Assembly (NCBI GenBank): GCA_022449345.1
Contig: JAKURL010000009.1
Location: 1-64,000 of the forward strand
From: Candidatus Thalassarchaeum sp.
GTDB lineage: Archaea > Thermoplasmatota > Poseidoniia > Poseidoniales > Thalassarchaeaceae
Direction: 5' to 3'
Length of the DNA stretch: 64,000 nucleotides
Part shown: piece after piece, positions 55,901 to 62,994 of the stretch
Layout: each line of letters starts with the position of its first letter
How positions within the stretch are numbered: the stretch's first letter is position 1
Position numbers and translations under genes: made by a program
The notes under the pieces: generated by a model
Told to the model about the DNA's origin: nothing
Seen by the model: the letters and a program-made list of their open reading frames with translations, nothing else
Databases searched by the model: none

Positions 55901-56467
55901 AGCGATGGCTAGGATAGTTCCTAGCATCATCGATGCAACATAGAAAGCAAAGAAGTTTGCAGCGATTCCAGCCCTTTGGACATCGATAAGCAGATTCTGC
56001 AAAGTTGCTCCCTCTGAGAGAGTTAATTCTGGCATTGTTGCAGCATATGCAACAGAAACATGGAATCCTGCGACCATTGTGAATAGAATCGTCGCCTCCT
56101 CATTTCTATTGGATTTAACAAGAATCAAGGTTGATATCGCCATGAATGCAAAAGTTGTCGCTAGTATGGCGTCAATAAATCCGAGAGCTTCCAAAGCGAT
56201 TGTCGAAATCGCTACGAGAACTGAGAACACAGAGGTTCTCTTCACGACTGAATCATCAGGAAGGGCAGATACCCATATCCTTCCCAAAACAGCCGCGGTA
56301 GCGGCTGCGACGGGAAGGATAACCAACTTTCCTGTGTCAATCATCGCATCATCAGCGAAGGTTGTAGCGGAGAAAAATAGCAGGAGCAGTCCTGCTAGTA
56401 CCGCCGGTGTCGAAACCAGTCCATTGAACTGGCCGACGTCCTTCGTATTCCCGTTTTCGTAAGACAT
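46925..56467 (-). CDS. aglB: AglB/STT3 oligosaccharyltransferase fused to a giant ectodomain
   Basis: 3180 residues, several times the normal 800-1000 of AglB. Residues 1-350 add about eight hydrophobic helices of unknown kind. The STT3 part starts near 370: GGSDPWYMKR holds the first acidic site (Asp398), LADHDSF the second (Asp514/Asp516), and WWDYG near 950 the acceptor-binding motif. These make it a credible N-glycan transferase to Asn-x-Ser/Thr. From about 1200 comes a Gly/Thr-rich region of short repeats, then many carboxypeptidase-regulatory-like beta-sandwiches (GxVxxxDGxPxxxxxV type), then NEW3-type Ig units. A last membrane segment ends with TRSGPRRPGAPF. So catalytic enzyme and a large anchored surface stalk are one polypeptide. 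The frame is uninterrupted. It is preceded by purD and a palindrome. Confidence 0.9.
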   Translation of the reverse strand: MSYENGNTKDVGQFNGLVSTPAVLAGLLLLFFSATTFADDAMIDTGKLVILPVAAATAAVLGRIWVSALPDDSVVKRTSVFSVLVAISTIALEALGFIDAILATTFAFMAISTLILVKSNRNEEATILFTMVAGFHVSVAYAATMPELTLSEGATLQNLLIDVQRAGIAANFFAFYVASMMLGTILAIAFRGILYGGGIGPLFERLPSKIGFSGHRDIVITGIVLLLVNLVPLYSLATISDASAFEEHHYLGGVWALVTSIVVLFVSFCRAERWHVLGSVVAVNWLIYTLSHMVEIGVSLPEQLEFLAGNDFGGAFSWFFITFWLNVLAIMLASSGRFGEIAPRREPSEFRLWWRDNSYSILVGSAVLVGLLIRTGWNVLPAMNANVTGLWDMTGGSDPWYMKRVVDYIVAEHSHFIFDADRSYPSGGINPRPPLFSWCLALGGLALEWLTGITADEIVWWSVAGFPAIFGALIVLPVSGIANRLHSSQAGIVAAWLMALMPGHVSHSTFGLADHDSFALLFLTMAFYFWVRALGEIGSERIFRNPSPNPLYLIAGIREMWNRNAIMMSYATLAGISFSTVALGWKGFVYGPGILFLAFAFQIVLNMFRRRDSLPLTSAALQMMLTTFLIPLPFYIWPGLNLLWAPSGFQPMFYIVGFTIALGWVASSFRDKPWLLVLGSGVLLFGGILSALWVLQTAEIYDGWDILFTGGFYFSKNKIFGTIGEAQAPSRGVLFASYGPIVTLIALGYAFILLWRGAREEKQGLSLVGLWVIIAAYMAWTAGRFIFNATPAMAVVGAIGIAALWKMADFSSFVKEWRRAGIGTPRARFRSVRTASAKKPMIPALVLVFMLVATQHATYGIDSGIPRGETASGDVDQVIYDMTPDVMRYDVGGISLLDSSSYNPSANCGSGCWYMGTFGPGFNGGGWNMAYEWLSEQDSDESFGERPAFVSWWDYGFQALDSGEHPTVADNFQSGIPHSGAMLLSSGQEDTLAMFIATLAQGDRQYSGDGEFGEEFKEILANHFSVDQVEEFHNILSIGPGEKQFVIDRSLVLVYQNVQEIQDSSFTDGNLKITTDLMRGTVLDENGLPTDEMWFVFKDGEQVGNATTNETEAKTLFNQARGSSQPYEEDTTHYEIGGYRYTADLIEDYDDVSTNLHRANAKLGLSRAFLTSALTLDELVQLYHEITTMVEYEVQDYEGSLGETINRNNEIRYFAIDDRLYPLGGAYYADQSYHRGQTTGIFYAPTTLSGLDPSHYIESVYETQRGDPSLVPTVFMSAERYEQEYMTDVVKQQSGAMQDSSDMIQLVDIQYQQTESFFETMVARIYVGYGTSSLGLTVDPSQPGPTWAISGTPGSPLENAFPLPGAMMNHFVIANWYNDGTDSPDEDNNSVPDIFDGGYAAIGRANTNVKVVKYYSGATLEGTVELDGIGPVPNARILIERDAFSGEEVADENGTVIDRDPRTYWIPIGTVDADENGEFSFTVPAGKIRVSAFFGEPDVRAARDELSSGSGGMLQDVATESNTGVRSVNLITGILGNVTGAQWLSETIVNVSGEAGHSNGQIQVDADIIVEPSFSTGRLIWNGVDSFDRQAITNAVVELTPSWDQIQMQPINLETSTGSVIGPDLSFQGIGQVTFTGEGEVISNGLMTVTDFVGTHTQTILHGHSLAGSGEFTGRGTLSGVIDGEGVVNGDCNENGTMPENFSVCSFADGDFLIDGAINATGRFTSNGTSSFSQEHNGSSLTGAGMFTIDASNENLVSFGTLNGTGTFTGEGEFSGPMVQAGTFHLIDAIPGKYDVTIVFSDGTQIDINDGFYVPFQGVPSLHEIDVAGGAISGILTDTDGNPLSGSVSMMLVDSENDTLLGECSEVMYAPCQMTADQNGSFEFGPIVPGEYIFELDMDEDGFNEVELIHEFEADIDSEVNFPTPVPTVYDMRFSLTQISDGTETPVENLNLTLSSTDSSIPSILAIYDNDTGEYLVELPEGEWVLSHTLSDSEQLWEQIDIESDINTSFAFRDSMNVVGTVYYNATNSEVSDSIIGAEEVDFTSVFFHWDNFTTTVTTNAQGVFNVVLPIGSVVDATVFGNVLNIVNGTRFTVEEGMDNVTMVARPGSEVSGALNVNRLGNYYTSNIDGWEPVIVYAMHESIDAVWHIEVTEFGSFNTILPQGNWTFTTNLDWLNASEATLEVDGDNDTVNMYLYPDPSYVEIDFFLDYNGNNDVANGTPVEYRFSIVPVENSAGLTLDVEADGSEWIFDGFARVPIEAGSYRIDVEISNARAGDLFGTRIMTGDAYFDVGFGGEVVTRSIGFDPEWKVDLTFTNESGGPLVDQLVRFIDIENSGVIISRKTDMNGTLIDHLPDGDWIVAIDSVTTGAGIIEGVRTTITVAEQNANDAHTISTSELASFSIRISDEDGLYLQDMELILTSNDGLGSIYLDMTADSGQTSGIITSGSWNVELNQTDDGARYIIESVELVDGGLVAGENELIDIVSSTYYELSGTIFWDHDDDDDADVGEGVPDVEIYMTSEGHDNITQTTDSAGEWNVFVPAGTTWQISTMRAGFDEENESVAVNAPNSVEIELTAGHVDIYGNVSHSDLANIGQQVELILIPTHGMVRERVVPHKVYDDGVWNGQWTASVEPGRWIIRATFGDSNLVGMASIEADINDGGNVDVDLVYGGWLYLSTQWIDFEGTQHHASETDVEGADIVDEVEFILSSGAGVRWDAMLSEEGEISILMPSGVIEVEGGFSVEQMDRLMEYTAAKSISIPGSGTDLTASVTQDLLFDRISNHTINATIVAVTGGALTEEEEFDDVQTSLREDGEYDSIEFTISLDYLGHETVSSYTVSGNVAGTDGQSWMVEAWDSSVENWTTPFTFEFGLDSNNSTTYDNLRLRVTPANQSIAQSLANGHTVDIRFTSADGYQFEQEVIVRIPQFHNFELREPLLDVYGVRPSEELSIPILFTNSGNGDERFEFEFDDSQLPPDWQRTGATSHTVGAFTDTTHTIKVIAPENATGDEDFIITISVKDKNNGTYPPIAIRVKTSLPVLEISNVFSNGDPQFGTIHTFTVQVENTGLVDAESVKLVATVRGTNVNASVTQDVLSGDTVTYLIDIDLTDFGPSPEWFDFEISSEGQEFGQEPETVSERYTLKAQAFEDSTPTTVIGIILAVILVFVLWYFTRSGPRRPGAPF

Positions 56468-56549
56468 TATTTCATCACCGTCTAATTGCAGCCTGAAGGC
56501 TCAGCGTCGCGGCGACCTAAACTTCTGTTATAACCGTTCTCGGAAGAGA

Positions 56550-56564
56550 CGCTACGTAGTAGCG
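56550..56564. repeat. Triloop palindrome between purD and aglB
   Basis: CGCTAC-GTA-GTAGCG on the plus strand, so CGCTAC-TAC-GTAGCG in gene direction. It begins 24 nt after the purD stop. A TATA-like GTTATAAC lies closer to the aglB start, so the palindrome is upstream of that probable promoter. Confidence 0.7.
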
Positions 56565-56588
56565 GCACTCCTGCTGAGAAAATTCTGT

Positions 56589-57857
56589 TCAAAGAGCCCG
56601 ATATGCGATATCCCTTCTATAGTGTGAGCCATCAAGTTGAATTTCATCTATGACAGCATAAGCCGCGCCGACAGCACTGGGAAGATTGTTTGCAATAGCG
56701 GTTGCTGACAGTACTCTTCCACCATTCGAAAGCAGTATTCCATCATCATCCCGAACTGTGCCCGCCTGATGGATGAATGCGGTGATTTCTCCCTCTTCGA
56801 TTCTAGTCTCTTCCCCTGAAATTCGTCGGCCGGTTTTTGACGGGCCGGGGTAGCCTTCTGAAGCCAAAACCACGGTAACTGCGGACCTTTTTGAGAAAAC
56901 AGGTTCCATGCCACTTATCCTACCCTCTGCTGCCGCTAGAAGAATCAATCCAAGGTCGCTATCGATTAAGGGAATAGTGACCTGTGTTTCAGGATCTCCG
57001 AACCTGACATTGTATTCGACGACGCTTGGAGCACCTTCCTCGTCAATCATCAAACCGACGTATAGAACCCCTCGATATGGAGTCGGTTGATTTCTCAGAT
57101 GATGATGCATTGGATTGACGATTTGCTCAATCACCCTTTGTCGGACTGTCGGGGTTACAACGGGAGCAGGGGCATATGCACCCATTCCTCCGGTATTTGG
57201 TCCGGTATCACCTTCTCCGACCCTCTTATGATCTTGGCTTGCCGGTAAGCAAATGAATCCTGATTCATCCATTATCACTAACATCGAGGCTTCCTCGCCG
57301 GTGAGAAATTCCTCTAACAGAACAAATCCATCCGTTGAAATTGAATCTTCGATGAAACTCCTCGCATCTTCAACGTCCTCTGTTACAACAACTCCCTTTC
57401 CCGCCGCTAATACATCTCGCTTGATTACCCATGGTGGAGAATATCGAGCGAGGGCGGCATCGATATCGGAATCAGCCCTCAAAATCTGGACTCCGCCAGT
57501 TGGGATTCCTAAGGATTCCATAACTCGTTTTGCATGTAGTTTTGAACCTTCCAATTCGGCTCCTTCTGAGTGTGGACCAAAACTAGGAATTCCTTTCTCC
57601 CTCAAGGAATCTGACAGTCCCGCTACAAGAGGGGCTTCTGGTCCGACTACAACTAGATCGACAGATAATTCGCTTGCGAGAGCAACAACACCGTCAACAT
57701 CGGTAGCAGAGACATTGTGATTGATTCCCACCATTGAGGTTCCCGCATTTCCTGGACAGGTATGAATTGAGTCGACTGAATTGCTTTCTGAAAGGCCGAT
57801 TGCGAGAGCGTGCTCTCTTCCACCTCCACCTACGACGAGCACCTTCATTCCTGCCAT
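56589..57857 (-). CDS. purD: Phosphoribosylamine-glycine ligase (GARS)
   Basis: 422 residues, the normal PurD length. It opens KVLVVGGGGREHALA, the family N-terminus; either ATG 57857 or 57848 gives a good start. ATP-grasp features include VIKRDVLAAGKGVVV and HKRVGEGDTGPNTGGMGAY, with FGDPETQ near the metal site. It joins phosphoribosylamine and glycine with ATP in purine synthesis. It is isolated from other pur genes, sitting between carS and aglB on the same strand, with a palindrome on either side. Confidence 0.97.
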   Translation of the reverse strand: MAGMKVLVVGGGGREHALAIGLSESNSVDSIHTCPGNAGTSMVGINHNVSATDVDGVVALASELSVDLVVVGPEAPLVAGLSDSLREKGIPSFGPHSEGAELEGSKLHAKRVMESLGIPTGGVQILRADSDIDAALARYSPPWVIKRDVLAAGKGVVVTEDVEDARSFIEDSISTDGFVLLEEFLTGEEASMLVIMDESGFICLPASQDHKRVGEGDTGPNTGGMGAYAPAPVVTPTVRQRVIEQIVNPMHHHLRNQPTPYRGVLYVGLMIDEEGAPSVVEYNVRFGDPETQVTIPLIDSDLGLILLAAAEGRISGMEPVFSKRSAVTVVLASEGYPGPSKTGRRISGEETRIEEGEITAFIHQAGTVRDDDGILLSNGGRVLSATAIANNLPSAVGAAYAVIDEIQLDGSHYRRDIAYRAL

Positions 57858-57885
57858 ATTGCATACGCAATCGGCGAGGGAGATA

Positions 57886-57901
57886 ATGCATTCCGATGCA
57901 T
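57886..57901. repeat. Palindrome between carS and purD
   Basis: ATGCAT-TCCG-ATGCAT, a 6-bp stem with 4-base loop, 35 nt after the carS stop and 28 nt before purD. It has the placement of the other palindromes but a different loop. Confidence 0.5.
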
Positions 57902-57936
57902 GGTCTCTTGACTCAGATTAGTAAACAAGCCAGCAA

Positions 57937-58635
57937 TCAGTATGGTACGGACTTCAATCCAAGTCTGTATCCCAAGACATTGAATGAGCGATGGATAATT
58001 GGAGTTAGGATAATTATCGCAATAATTGCCGACTTGAGGTCATCATGCATCATCACCTCATCGCTGTAGAGCAAAGCTGCTGCGATAAAGATGAAAATTG
58101 CAAATGGGAGAGTGTCCAGTAATGGTGCCTTAGAACTTACTTCACCCTCTCTCCTCAGACCTCTCCGTCGCTTGATGAATGAACCAGCCATATCACCTAA
58201 CATACAGGCACATCCTAGGGTGACCCCCACAATAAATGCCGCTCCCCATTCACCGCCAATCCAGAACCAATCGACTGAATCAGCGGTCAGAATTGGGTCG
58301 ATGAATGGGCGATTGGAAGGCTCTGCATTTCCACCCCATAACCAATGTGCAATTATAACTAAAATTCCAGAAAAACATGCTCCTCCGAACAGACCCTCCC
58401 AAGATTTGCCGTCACCGAGAAGCCTATTCCCGTCGGAATGAATCCTACCCCCGTCAATCTTGTGATTTTCATAACCGAATTTATCTGGAAGCCATTTACC
58501 AAAAAGCATGGCCCCAGTATTCGCCAAATATGCTGGACCATAGATGATTAGAACCGTTAGTACATTCAAACCAAATTCCGCAGGACCTGCGTTGGGAAAA
58601 GCAAGGGCGGACAAGTCAGACATTGTTCTGGCCAT
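57937..58635 (-). CDS. carS: CDP-archaeol synthase CarS
   Basis: 232 residues with five to six membrane segments. The family signature GDMAGSFIKRRRGLRREGE and the following APLLDTLPF identify it, along with KIDGGRIHSDGNRLLGDGKSW earlier. CarS couples CTP to 2,3-di-O-geranylgeranylglyceryl phosphate, giving CDP-archaeol for archaeal phospholipids. ATGs at 58635 and 58623 are both possible starts. It is divergent from the 58715 gene across about 80 nt. Confidence 0.94.
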   Translation of the reverse strand: MARTMSDLSALAFPNAGPAEFGLNVLTVLIIYGPAYLANTGAMLFGKWLPDKFGYENHKIDGGRIHSDGNRLLGDGKSWEGLFGGACFSGILVIIAHWLWGGNAEPSNRPFIDPILTADSVDWFWIGGEWGAAFIVGVTLGCACMLGDMAGSFIKRRRGLRREGEVSSKAPLLDTLPFAIFIFIAAALLYSDEVMMHDDLKSAIIAIIILTPIIHRSFNVLGYRLGLKSVPY

Positions 58636-58714
58636 TCGCTCATGCGAGAAGAACTCTCGGTTTCTTACTCATGCCGCCGATTCCTTCATTGATGACTGGT
58701 TGTACGACCCATTG

Positions 58715-60406
58715 ATGAGCAAATCTAAGACCGCGCTATTGGGAATATTACTTCTTACTTCTCTAGCCTCAACAACCTCACTGAACGTTGGGGCACAATC
58801 AGCAGAAATTGTCATCGATTCGCAAGTTGAATGGATCGAAGATCGGTCTTTAGAAGGTGACTTGCGTATTGTTTCCGGAGGTGATTTGACTCTAAATGGC
58901 TTGAAACTTAGTATTTCAGATGGCGTCACCATATTGGTAGAGGAAGGGGGGATATTAAACGTCCAAAGTTCAGAGATTGAAGACACAAATCCACCCACTG
59001 GATTGGCAGGATACGGATATTGGGATGAAGTAAATCGTTCTGCTATATTGATTCCTGGTTCAGATTACGATGGCCCATTTGATGCTACTTTTCACTCTGG
59101 AGAAACCGGCTCATTCTATGGTGGTCAAGCAATAATAGAAGGTCGGGACGCAATCGACCTAAACGGTAGCGAATTTACACTCTCCTTCGATGCAGATACA
59201 GATGATGTTTGGGTTGGGTTAGTTGGTTATGGCCATCAATCAGTCCATCTTGCTACTGTTACGATGATTCCAGACCTAGGTTCATCCATCACTTACAACG
59301 CGATTGATTTGCAATATCAAAACATGATGGCATTAGATAACGATGGAACGACCTGTGACATAGAAATCGCTGGATCCGCGGATTTTGATGACTCCTCAAT
59401 ACTAGGCTGTAAGATCGTCGTCGATGGGATGATGACTATTCATTCAACCTCAATCGACCGTACAGGCCCAATTATTTCCAACGAGAATTCAGACTTGGTT
59501 CTTAGTGGACAAACGGCATTTTCCATGAGTAAAGCCGACCACGATGTTCGTGCACATGCAAATTCTAGACTACATTGGGGAGAGGATGTACTAGGTAGTG
59601 GAGGTCACACAGATCGATGGGAGAGGGTAATTGGCTCCCAGGAATTACACTTCGATGCAGCCGGCGTCTTGTTCAGAATACTCAACTTTGGCCAATACGA
59701 AATCACCTCCTCGACATATTTCAGTGATGAAAATGGTGTAGGGATTATTGATTCAGGCAATTCGAGAACAGTAGAAATTGGCTGGGCGGATGGAAGCGAA
59801 CCCTGGACCGAATCAGCCAGTATCGAAATCATTGAGTATCGAACAGGATGGAATATGGATGCATCAATGGATGATTACGGTGGAGGAATTATTCCGCTAA
59901 CTTGGGATGAAGTGACTGTAATCGATGGAAACACTCCGTTCATCGAATTTGTTTCCGTAGATTTCCAGAACCCAACCGAGTCTATCTCTAGAGGCAGTGG
60001 AGGAGTTGGACTACTAGCTACCATCGCAAACCGCGGAACTGCTCCCGCTACCGTGTATTTCACGTGCGATGTAAGCGAGTCTGGAGTCGCTGCACAAATG
60101 ACAAGTTATCCAGGTGGATTAATTGAGGCGGGCGAAGAAATAGCCATTCAATTCTCATGGATGAATAGCGACACAGATTTGGCAAGTCTAACCTGTGAGA
60201 TACTCACGCCAACCCAATTAGTCGAAGAGGATGCATTCGGTGGAGGAATCGCTTCAACTGGTCAAATTACTTGGTTTGATCCACCTGATGAAGAGGGGTC
60301 GATAATACCGATTGTTGTGGCAATATTCATTGCCATAGCAACGATGGCAGCATTCTTCTTCAGAATGACAAAGTCATCTGAGGACGAAGAGGAAGAACTG
60401 TACTAG
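58715..60406 (+). CDS. Membrane-anchored beta-rich surface protein
   Basis: 563 residues from ATG 58715, which begins a signal peptide ending near NVGAQS. The frame is open to 58544, but that part overlaps carS and lacks a signal. The first 350 residues resemble a right-handed beta-helix with LTLNGLKLSIS, ILVEEGGILNVQSSEIED and similar rungs. A CARDB-type Ig unit follows (NRGTAPATVYFTCDV). One membrane segment near 535 is followed by an acidic tail SSEDEEEELY. No catalytic motif is seen. It converges with the next gene, overlapping by four bases at the stops. Confidence 0.8.
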   Translation: MSKSKTALLGILLLTSLASTTSLNVGAQSAEIVIDSQVEWIEDRSLEGDLRIVSGGDLTLNGLKLSISDGVTILVEEGGILNVQSSEIEDTNPPTGLAGYGYWDEVNRSAILIPGSDYDGPFDATFHSGETGSFYGGQAIIEGRDAIDLNGSEFTLSFDADTDDVWVGLVGYGHQSVHLATVTMIPDLGSSITYNAIDLQYQNMMALDNDGTTCDIEIAGSADFDDSSILGCKIVVDGMMTIHSTSIDRTGPIISNENSDLVLSGQTAFSMSKADHDVRAHANSRLHWGEDVLGSGGHTDRWERVIGSQELHFDAAGVLFRILNFGQYEITSSTYFSDENGVGIIDSGNSRTVEIGWADGSEPWTESASIEIIEYRTGWNMDASMDDYGGGIIPLTWDEVTVIDGNTPFIEFVSVDFQNPTESISRGSGGVGLLATIANRGTAPATVYFTCDVSESGVAAQMTSYPGGLIEAGEEIAIQFSWMNSDTDLASLTCEILTPTQLVEEDAFGGGIASTGQITWFDPPDEEGSIIPIVVAIFIAIATMAAFFFRMTKSSEDEEEELY

Positions 60407-61608
60407 CAACTTGAGACTTGAGTCCAAGACTCCTCAGTATCTTGAGGATTATCCTCATCTCCACCAAATTCTGCAAGTTCGTAATATGTAGTTGACACAT
60501 GAGCTGTACGATCGCCCCATGGTGGACTTTGAGTTACTGAGACGGTGAATTCGTAGCAGCCGTAATCAGATTCCTGCCAATCTTCTCTTGGGATGTAATA
60601 CATATTGATCGCAAAGTCTTCTAATGAACCATCGAGAATCAATTCTGAGCCGAAATCACCAACTGTTGCAGATCCAGAACCATACTGTCCGGACATAGAA
60701 TCCCATGACGCCTCTCCGTTAACCACAGTTACTGAAGGATAGGAAATTGCCGTAGTGCCGTCTTTGGATAACACCGCAGTTAATTCGAAATCGGCATGAG
60801 AAAGAGGTGCTGGCGGGTTTCCGATAAATGTTTCAAGACCAATCCAAGCCTTTAGACCGACTCCTATAACACAGTTATCATGACCTTCGTCACAATCATT
60901 TCCTTGTCCCATGGCTGGCATCGCTTGATTTTTTGTGGCTGTTATCGTTCTCTCTAGATGTGCTGAGTTCAATATGAAAGAATCCGATGAGTCTCCTGAA
61001 TCTACAGAAACAACGTACCTAAATCCATCGGCTGCATTACCTGAATAGAACTCGGAAATTGGAAGAACCAATCTACCATATTCCCCAAATCCATCCTTTA
61101 GGTTAATTGACAACGGCATGACTGATTCCCAGACTTTTTCTCCTCCATAGGTTATCGAGACGTCGGCATCTCCAGATGAACCTCCAAATAAGCCTCCAGA
61201 TTCTCTAATTGTCAGAGTTATCGTTTGGGCGTCTGAAGATAAATCGCCGTCTGTTATTGTAATTGAACCGGAGAATAGGCTACTCGCGATGAATGGGGAC
61301 GCTAGAAGGAGTAAAAGAGTAACAGAAATGACTTGGATGTATTTTCTATTCAAGCCATCCCAAATTAGGAAAAATCCTACGCCACCGAATAATATTGGAA
61401 GAATTATCGCAAATGCAAAATCGCTCTGTATTGATGGAAGAGAATATACCCACATCGAAATTACAGATATAATTGCAGCTCCGATTCCGATGAAGAGAGA
61501 ATTGGGGATTAGACTCTTTTTTTCTGGATCGGCGACCGCTACCGCTACTACTTCATCCGCTGGTTGTTGAACGTCCATCGCCTTCTGAAGCAATCCACCA
61601 TCACTCAT
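60403..61608 (-). CDS. Membrane protein with N-terminal helices and an extracellular domain
   Basis: 401 residues. Three hydrophobic helices fall between about residues 35 and 110, followed by a mostly beta ectodomain of about 290 residues with four cysteines, two in DCDEGHDNC and two near the C-terminus. Those could form disulfides. No family or active site is recognised. It may be co-transcribed with the anchored protein upstream (91 nt gap holding a palindrome). Confidence 0.75.
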   Translation of the reverse strand: MSDGGLLQKAMDVQQPADEVVAVAVADPEKKSLIPNSLFIGIGAAIISVISMWVYSLPSIQSDFAFAIILPILFGGVGFFLIWDGLNRKYIQVISVTLLLLLASPFIASSLFSGSITITDGDLSSDAQTITLTIRESGGLFGGSSGDADVSITYGGEKVWESVMPLSINLKDGFGEYGRLVLPISEFYSGNAADGFRYVVSVDSGDSSDSFILNSAHLERTITATKNQAMPAMGQGNDCDEGHDNCVIGVGLKAWIGLETFIGNPPAPLSHADFELTAVLSKDGTTAISYPSVTVVNGEASWDSMSGQYGSGSATVGDFGSELILDGSLEDFAINMYYIPREDWQESDYGCYEFTVSVTQSPPWGDRTAHVSTTYYELAEFGGDEDNPQDTEESWTQVSSC

Positions 61609-61661
61609 GCCACTAACCTCTCAGGTCAGCAAGGCGTCGGCTGCGTCGGTTATCAACCCGT

Positions 61662-61678
61662 TGCCACCTACGGTGGCA
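61662..61678. repeat. Triloop palindrome between two surface-protein genes
   Basis: TGCCACC-TAC-GGTGGCA, a perfect 7-bp stem, 20 nt after the stop of the 61699 gene and 53 nt before the next start. No T-run lies downstream in gene direction. Confidence 0.75.
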
Positions 61679-61698
61679 GAAAAGACACTCTCGTAAGA

Positions 61699-62640
61699 TT
61701 AGAATAGACGGGCATCTAAAGGTTCTAACTCATCGGATTCTTCATCATAGGTTACTCTCGGAGTTCGCCCAGCGAAGGCAGCTGCTGCTAGAGCAGTTAT
61801 CATTAAAGTTCCAATCAACTCAAAGCCTGGAAGGTATACTCCGCGAATGTAGATTGTCATTGTCTGGATTTGGTAATTCGGAATTCCTTCAGTTCTTATC
61901 GAATATTCCGAAGTCGCCTTGAATTGTAAGGAGAAGTATGTGTCAGTCCAGCCTTGATTCTTTGGAGTTCTCATTTGAACTCTAATCTTCTCTGGGGGTG
62001 CCATAGATTCAATCTCCACGCTTACTAAAGGAATACTAAGTTGGAATCCGTCATCGTTCAATTGATCGTAGTTCTCGACCTCAATATTGAAACGATCGAG
62101 GGCATTACCATCGTTGTATACATCGAAAATTAGGTTGTAATCTACCTTAGGGCGTAATTGAAGGAAGGCTACTTCAGAAGCAACTCGAAGGCGGCTGAAC
62201 TGGCGGATAATTGCCATGACGTTCGCGGCCGATGGTTCACTTGTTACTGGAATGCCATTGGCCATGGTGACTTCAGCACTGATGGTTACCTGATGCTGTC
62301 CTTCAGGAGCGCGTAGTTCGGCTCTGACCAGAACTTGGAATGAAACTTCGGAGCCACCGCCTATCGACATGGTGGCTGGTCCTGAGAAGGCAAGAACTCC
62401 TGCCTGAATCTGGATTCTAACCTTCTCTTGATGAACGGTTGGGTTTTCGAGTCTACAGTTGATAATACTGGATCTAGTTGCTCCTGGATTGACATCAATT
62501 GGTTGTGGTTGATCACAAGTTAGTGTGATGTCAGGGACCGCTCCCTGAGCCTGCACCGGCGCTGCAGCAGCCCACGTGCTGAGGAAGTAGACCACCAGAA
62601 TCATCAGGGCAGGTCGAACCTTACTTGCAGTGCTCATCAT
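61699..62640 (-). CDS. Secreted, membrane-anchored NEW3-type protein
   Basis: 313 residues. A signal peptide ends near PVQAQG (ATGs at 62640 and 62637). Two Ig-like domains of NEW3/alpha-galactosidase-associated type follow (about residues 35-140 and 145-270), with the second showing DVYNDGNALDRFNIEVEN. One membrane segment lies around residues 275-292, then a short acidic tail. The role is unknown, probably structural at the surface. It is the first of the minus-strand genes after the tRNA. Confidence 0.8.
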   Translation of the reverse strand: MMSTASKVRPALMILVVYFLSTWAAAAPVQAQGAVPDITLTCDQPQPIDVNPGATRSSIINCRLENPTVHQEKVRIQIQAGVLAFSGPATMSIGGGSEVSFQVLVRAELRAPEGQHQVTISAEVTMANGIPVTSEPSAANVMAIIRQFSRLRVASEVAFLQLRPKVDYNLIFDVYNDGNALDRFNIEVENYDQLNDDGFQLSIPLVSVEIESMAPPEKIRVQMRTPKNQGWTDTYFSLQFKATSEYSIRTEGIPNYQIQTMTIYIRGVYLPGFELIGTLMITALAAAAFAGRTPRVTYDEESDELEPLDARLF

Positions 62641-62762
62641 CTTTCGGCCACCTCAGGCCATATTTAGGGGTTAGCACCGTCGGTATCGCTGTATTGCGTT
62701 TTAGCACTGCTTTATCAAGGCTCAAATTGAATGTGAAAATCGTCCGTAATTATGTAAGGAAA

Positions 62763-62839
62763 TGGTGGACCCGACCGGATTTGAACCGATGGCCACTCGG
62801 TTATGAGCCGAGCGCTCTAACCAACTGAGCTACGGGTCC
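62763..62839 (-). tRNA. tRNA with CAT anticodon (elongator Met or Ile2)
   Basis: A complete cloverleaf on the minus strand. The acceptor GGACCCG pairs with CGGGTCC; the D arm contains AGCTCAGTTGGTTAGAGC; the anticodon stem is CTCGG/CCGAG around CTCATAA; the T arm holds GGTTCAAATCC. The discriminator is A, and CCA is encoded (62763-62765). No intron. The initiator is excluded: it lacks the three G-C pairs at the anticodon-stem end. Elongator Met and the Ile2 tRNA, whose C34 becomes agmatidine, cannot be separated by eye. Confidence 0.95.
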
Positions 62840-62994
62840 TACTCTACCCTCGACAGCATCTGCGAGATGAACCTTATTCCCTAGATACAAGCCACAAAAT
62901 CGCCTTGAAAGCCGCAGAGTAGAACAGATTCGATTACAAAATTCCCTGTTCCCGCCCACTGAAAATTCAAGCAGGAGCAACCCATCCCGAACTC

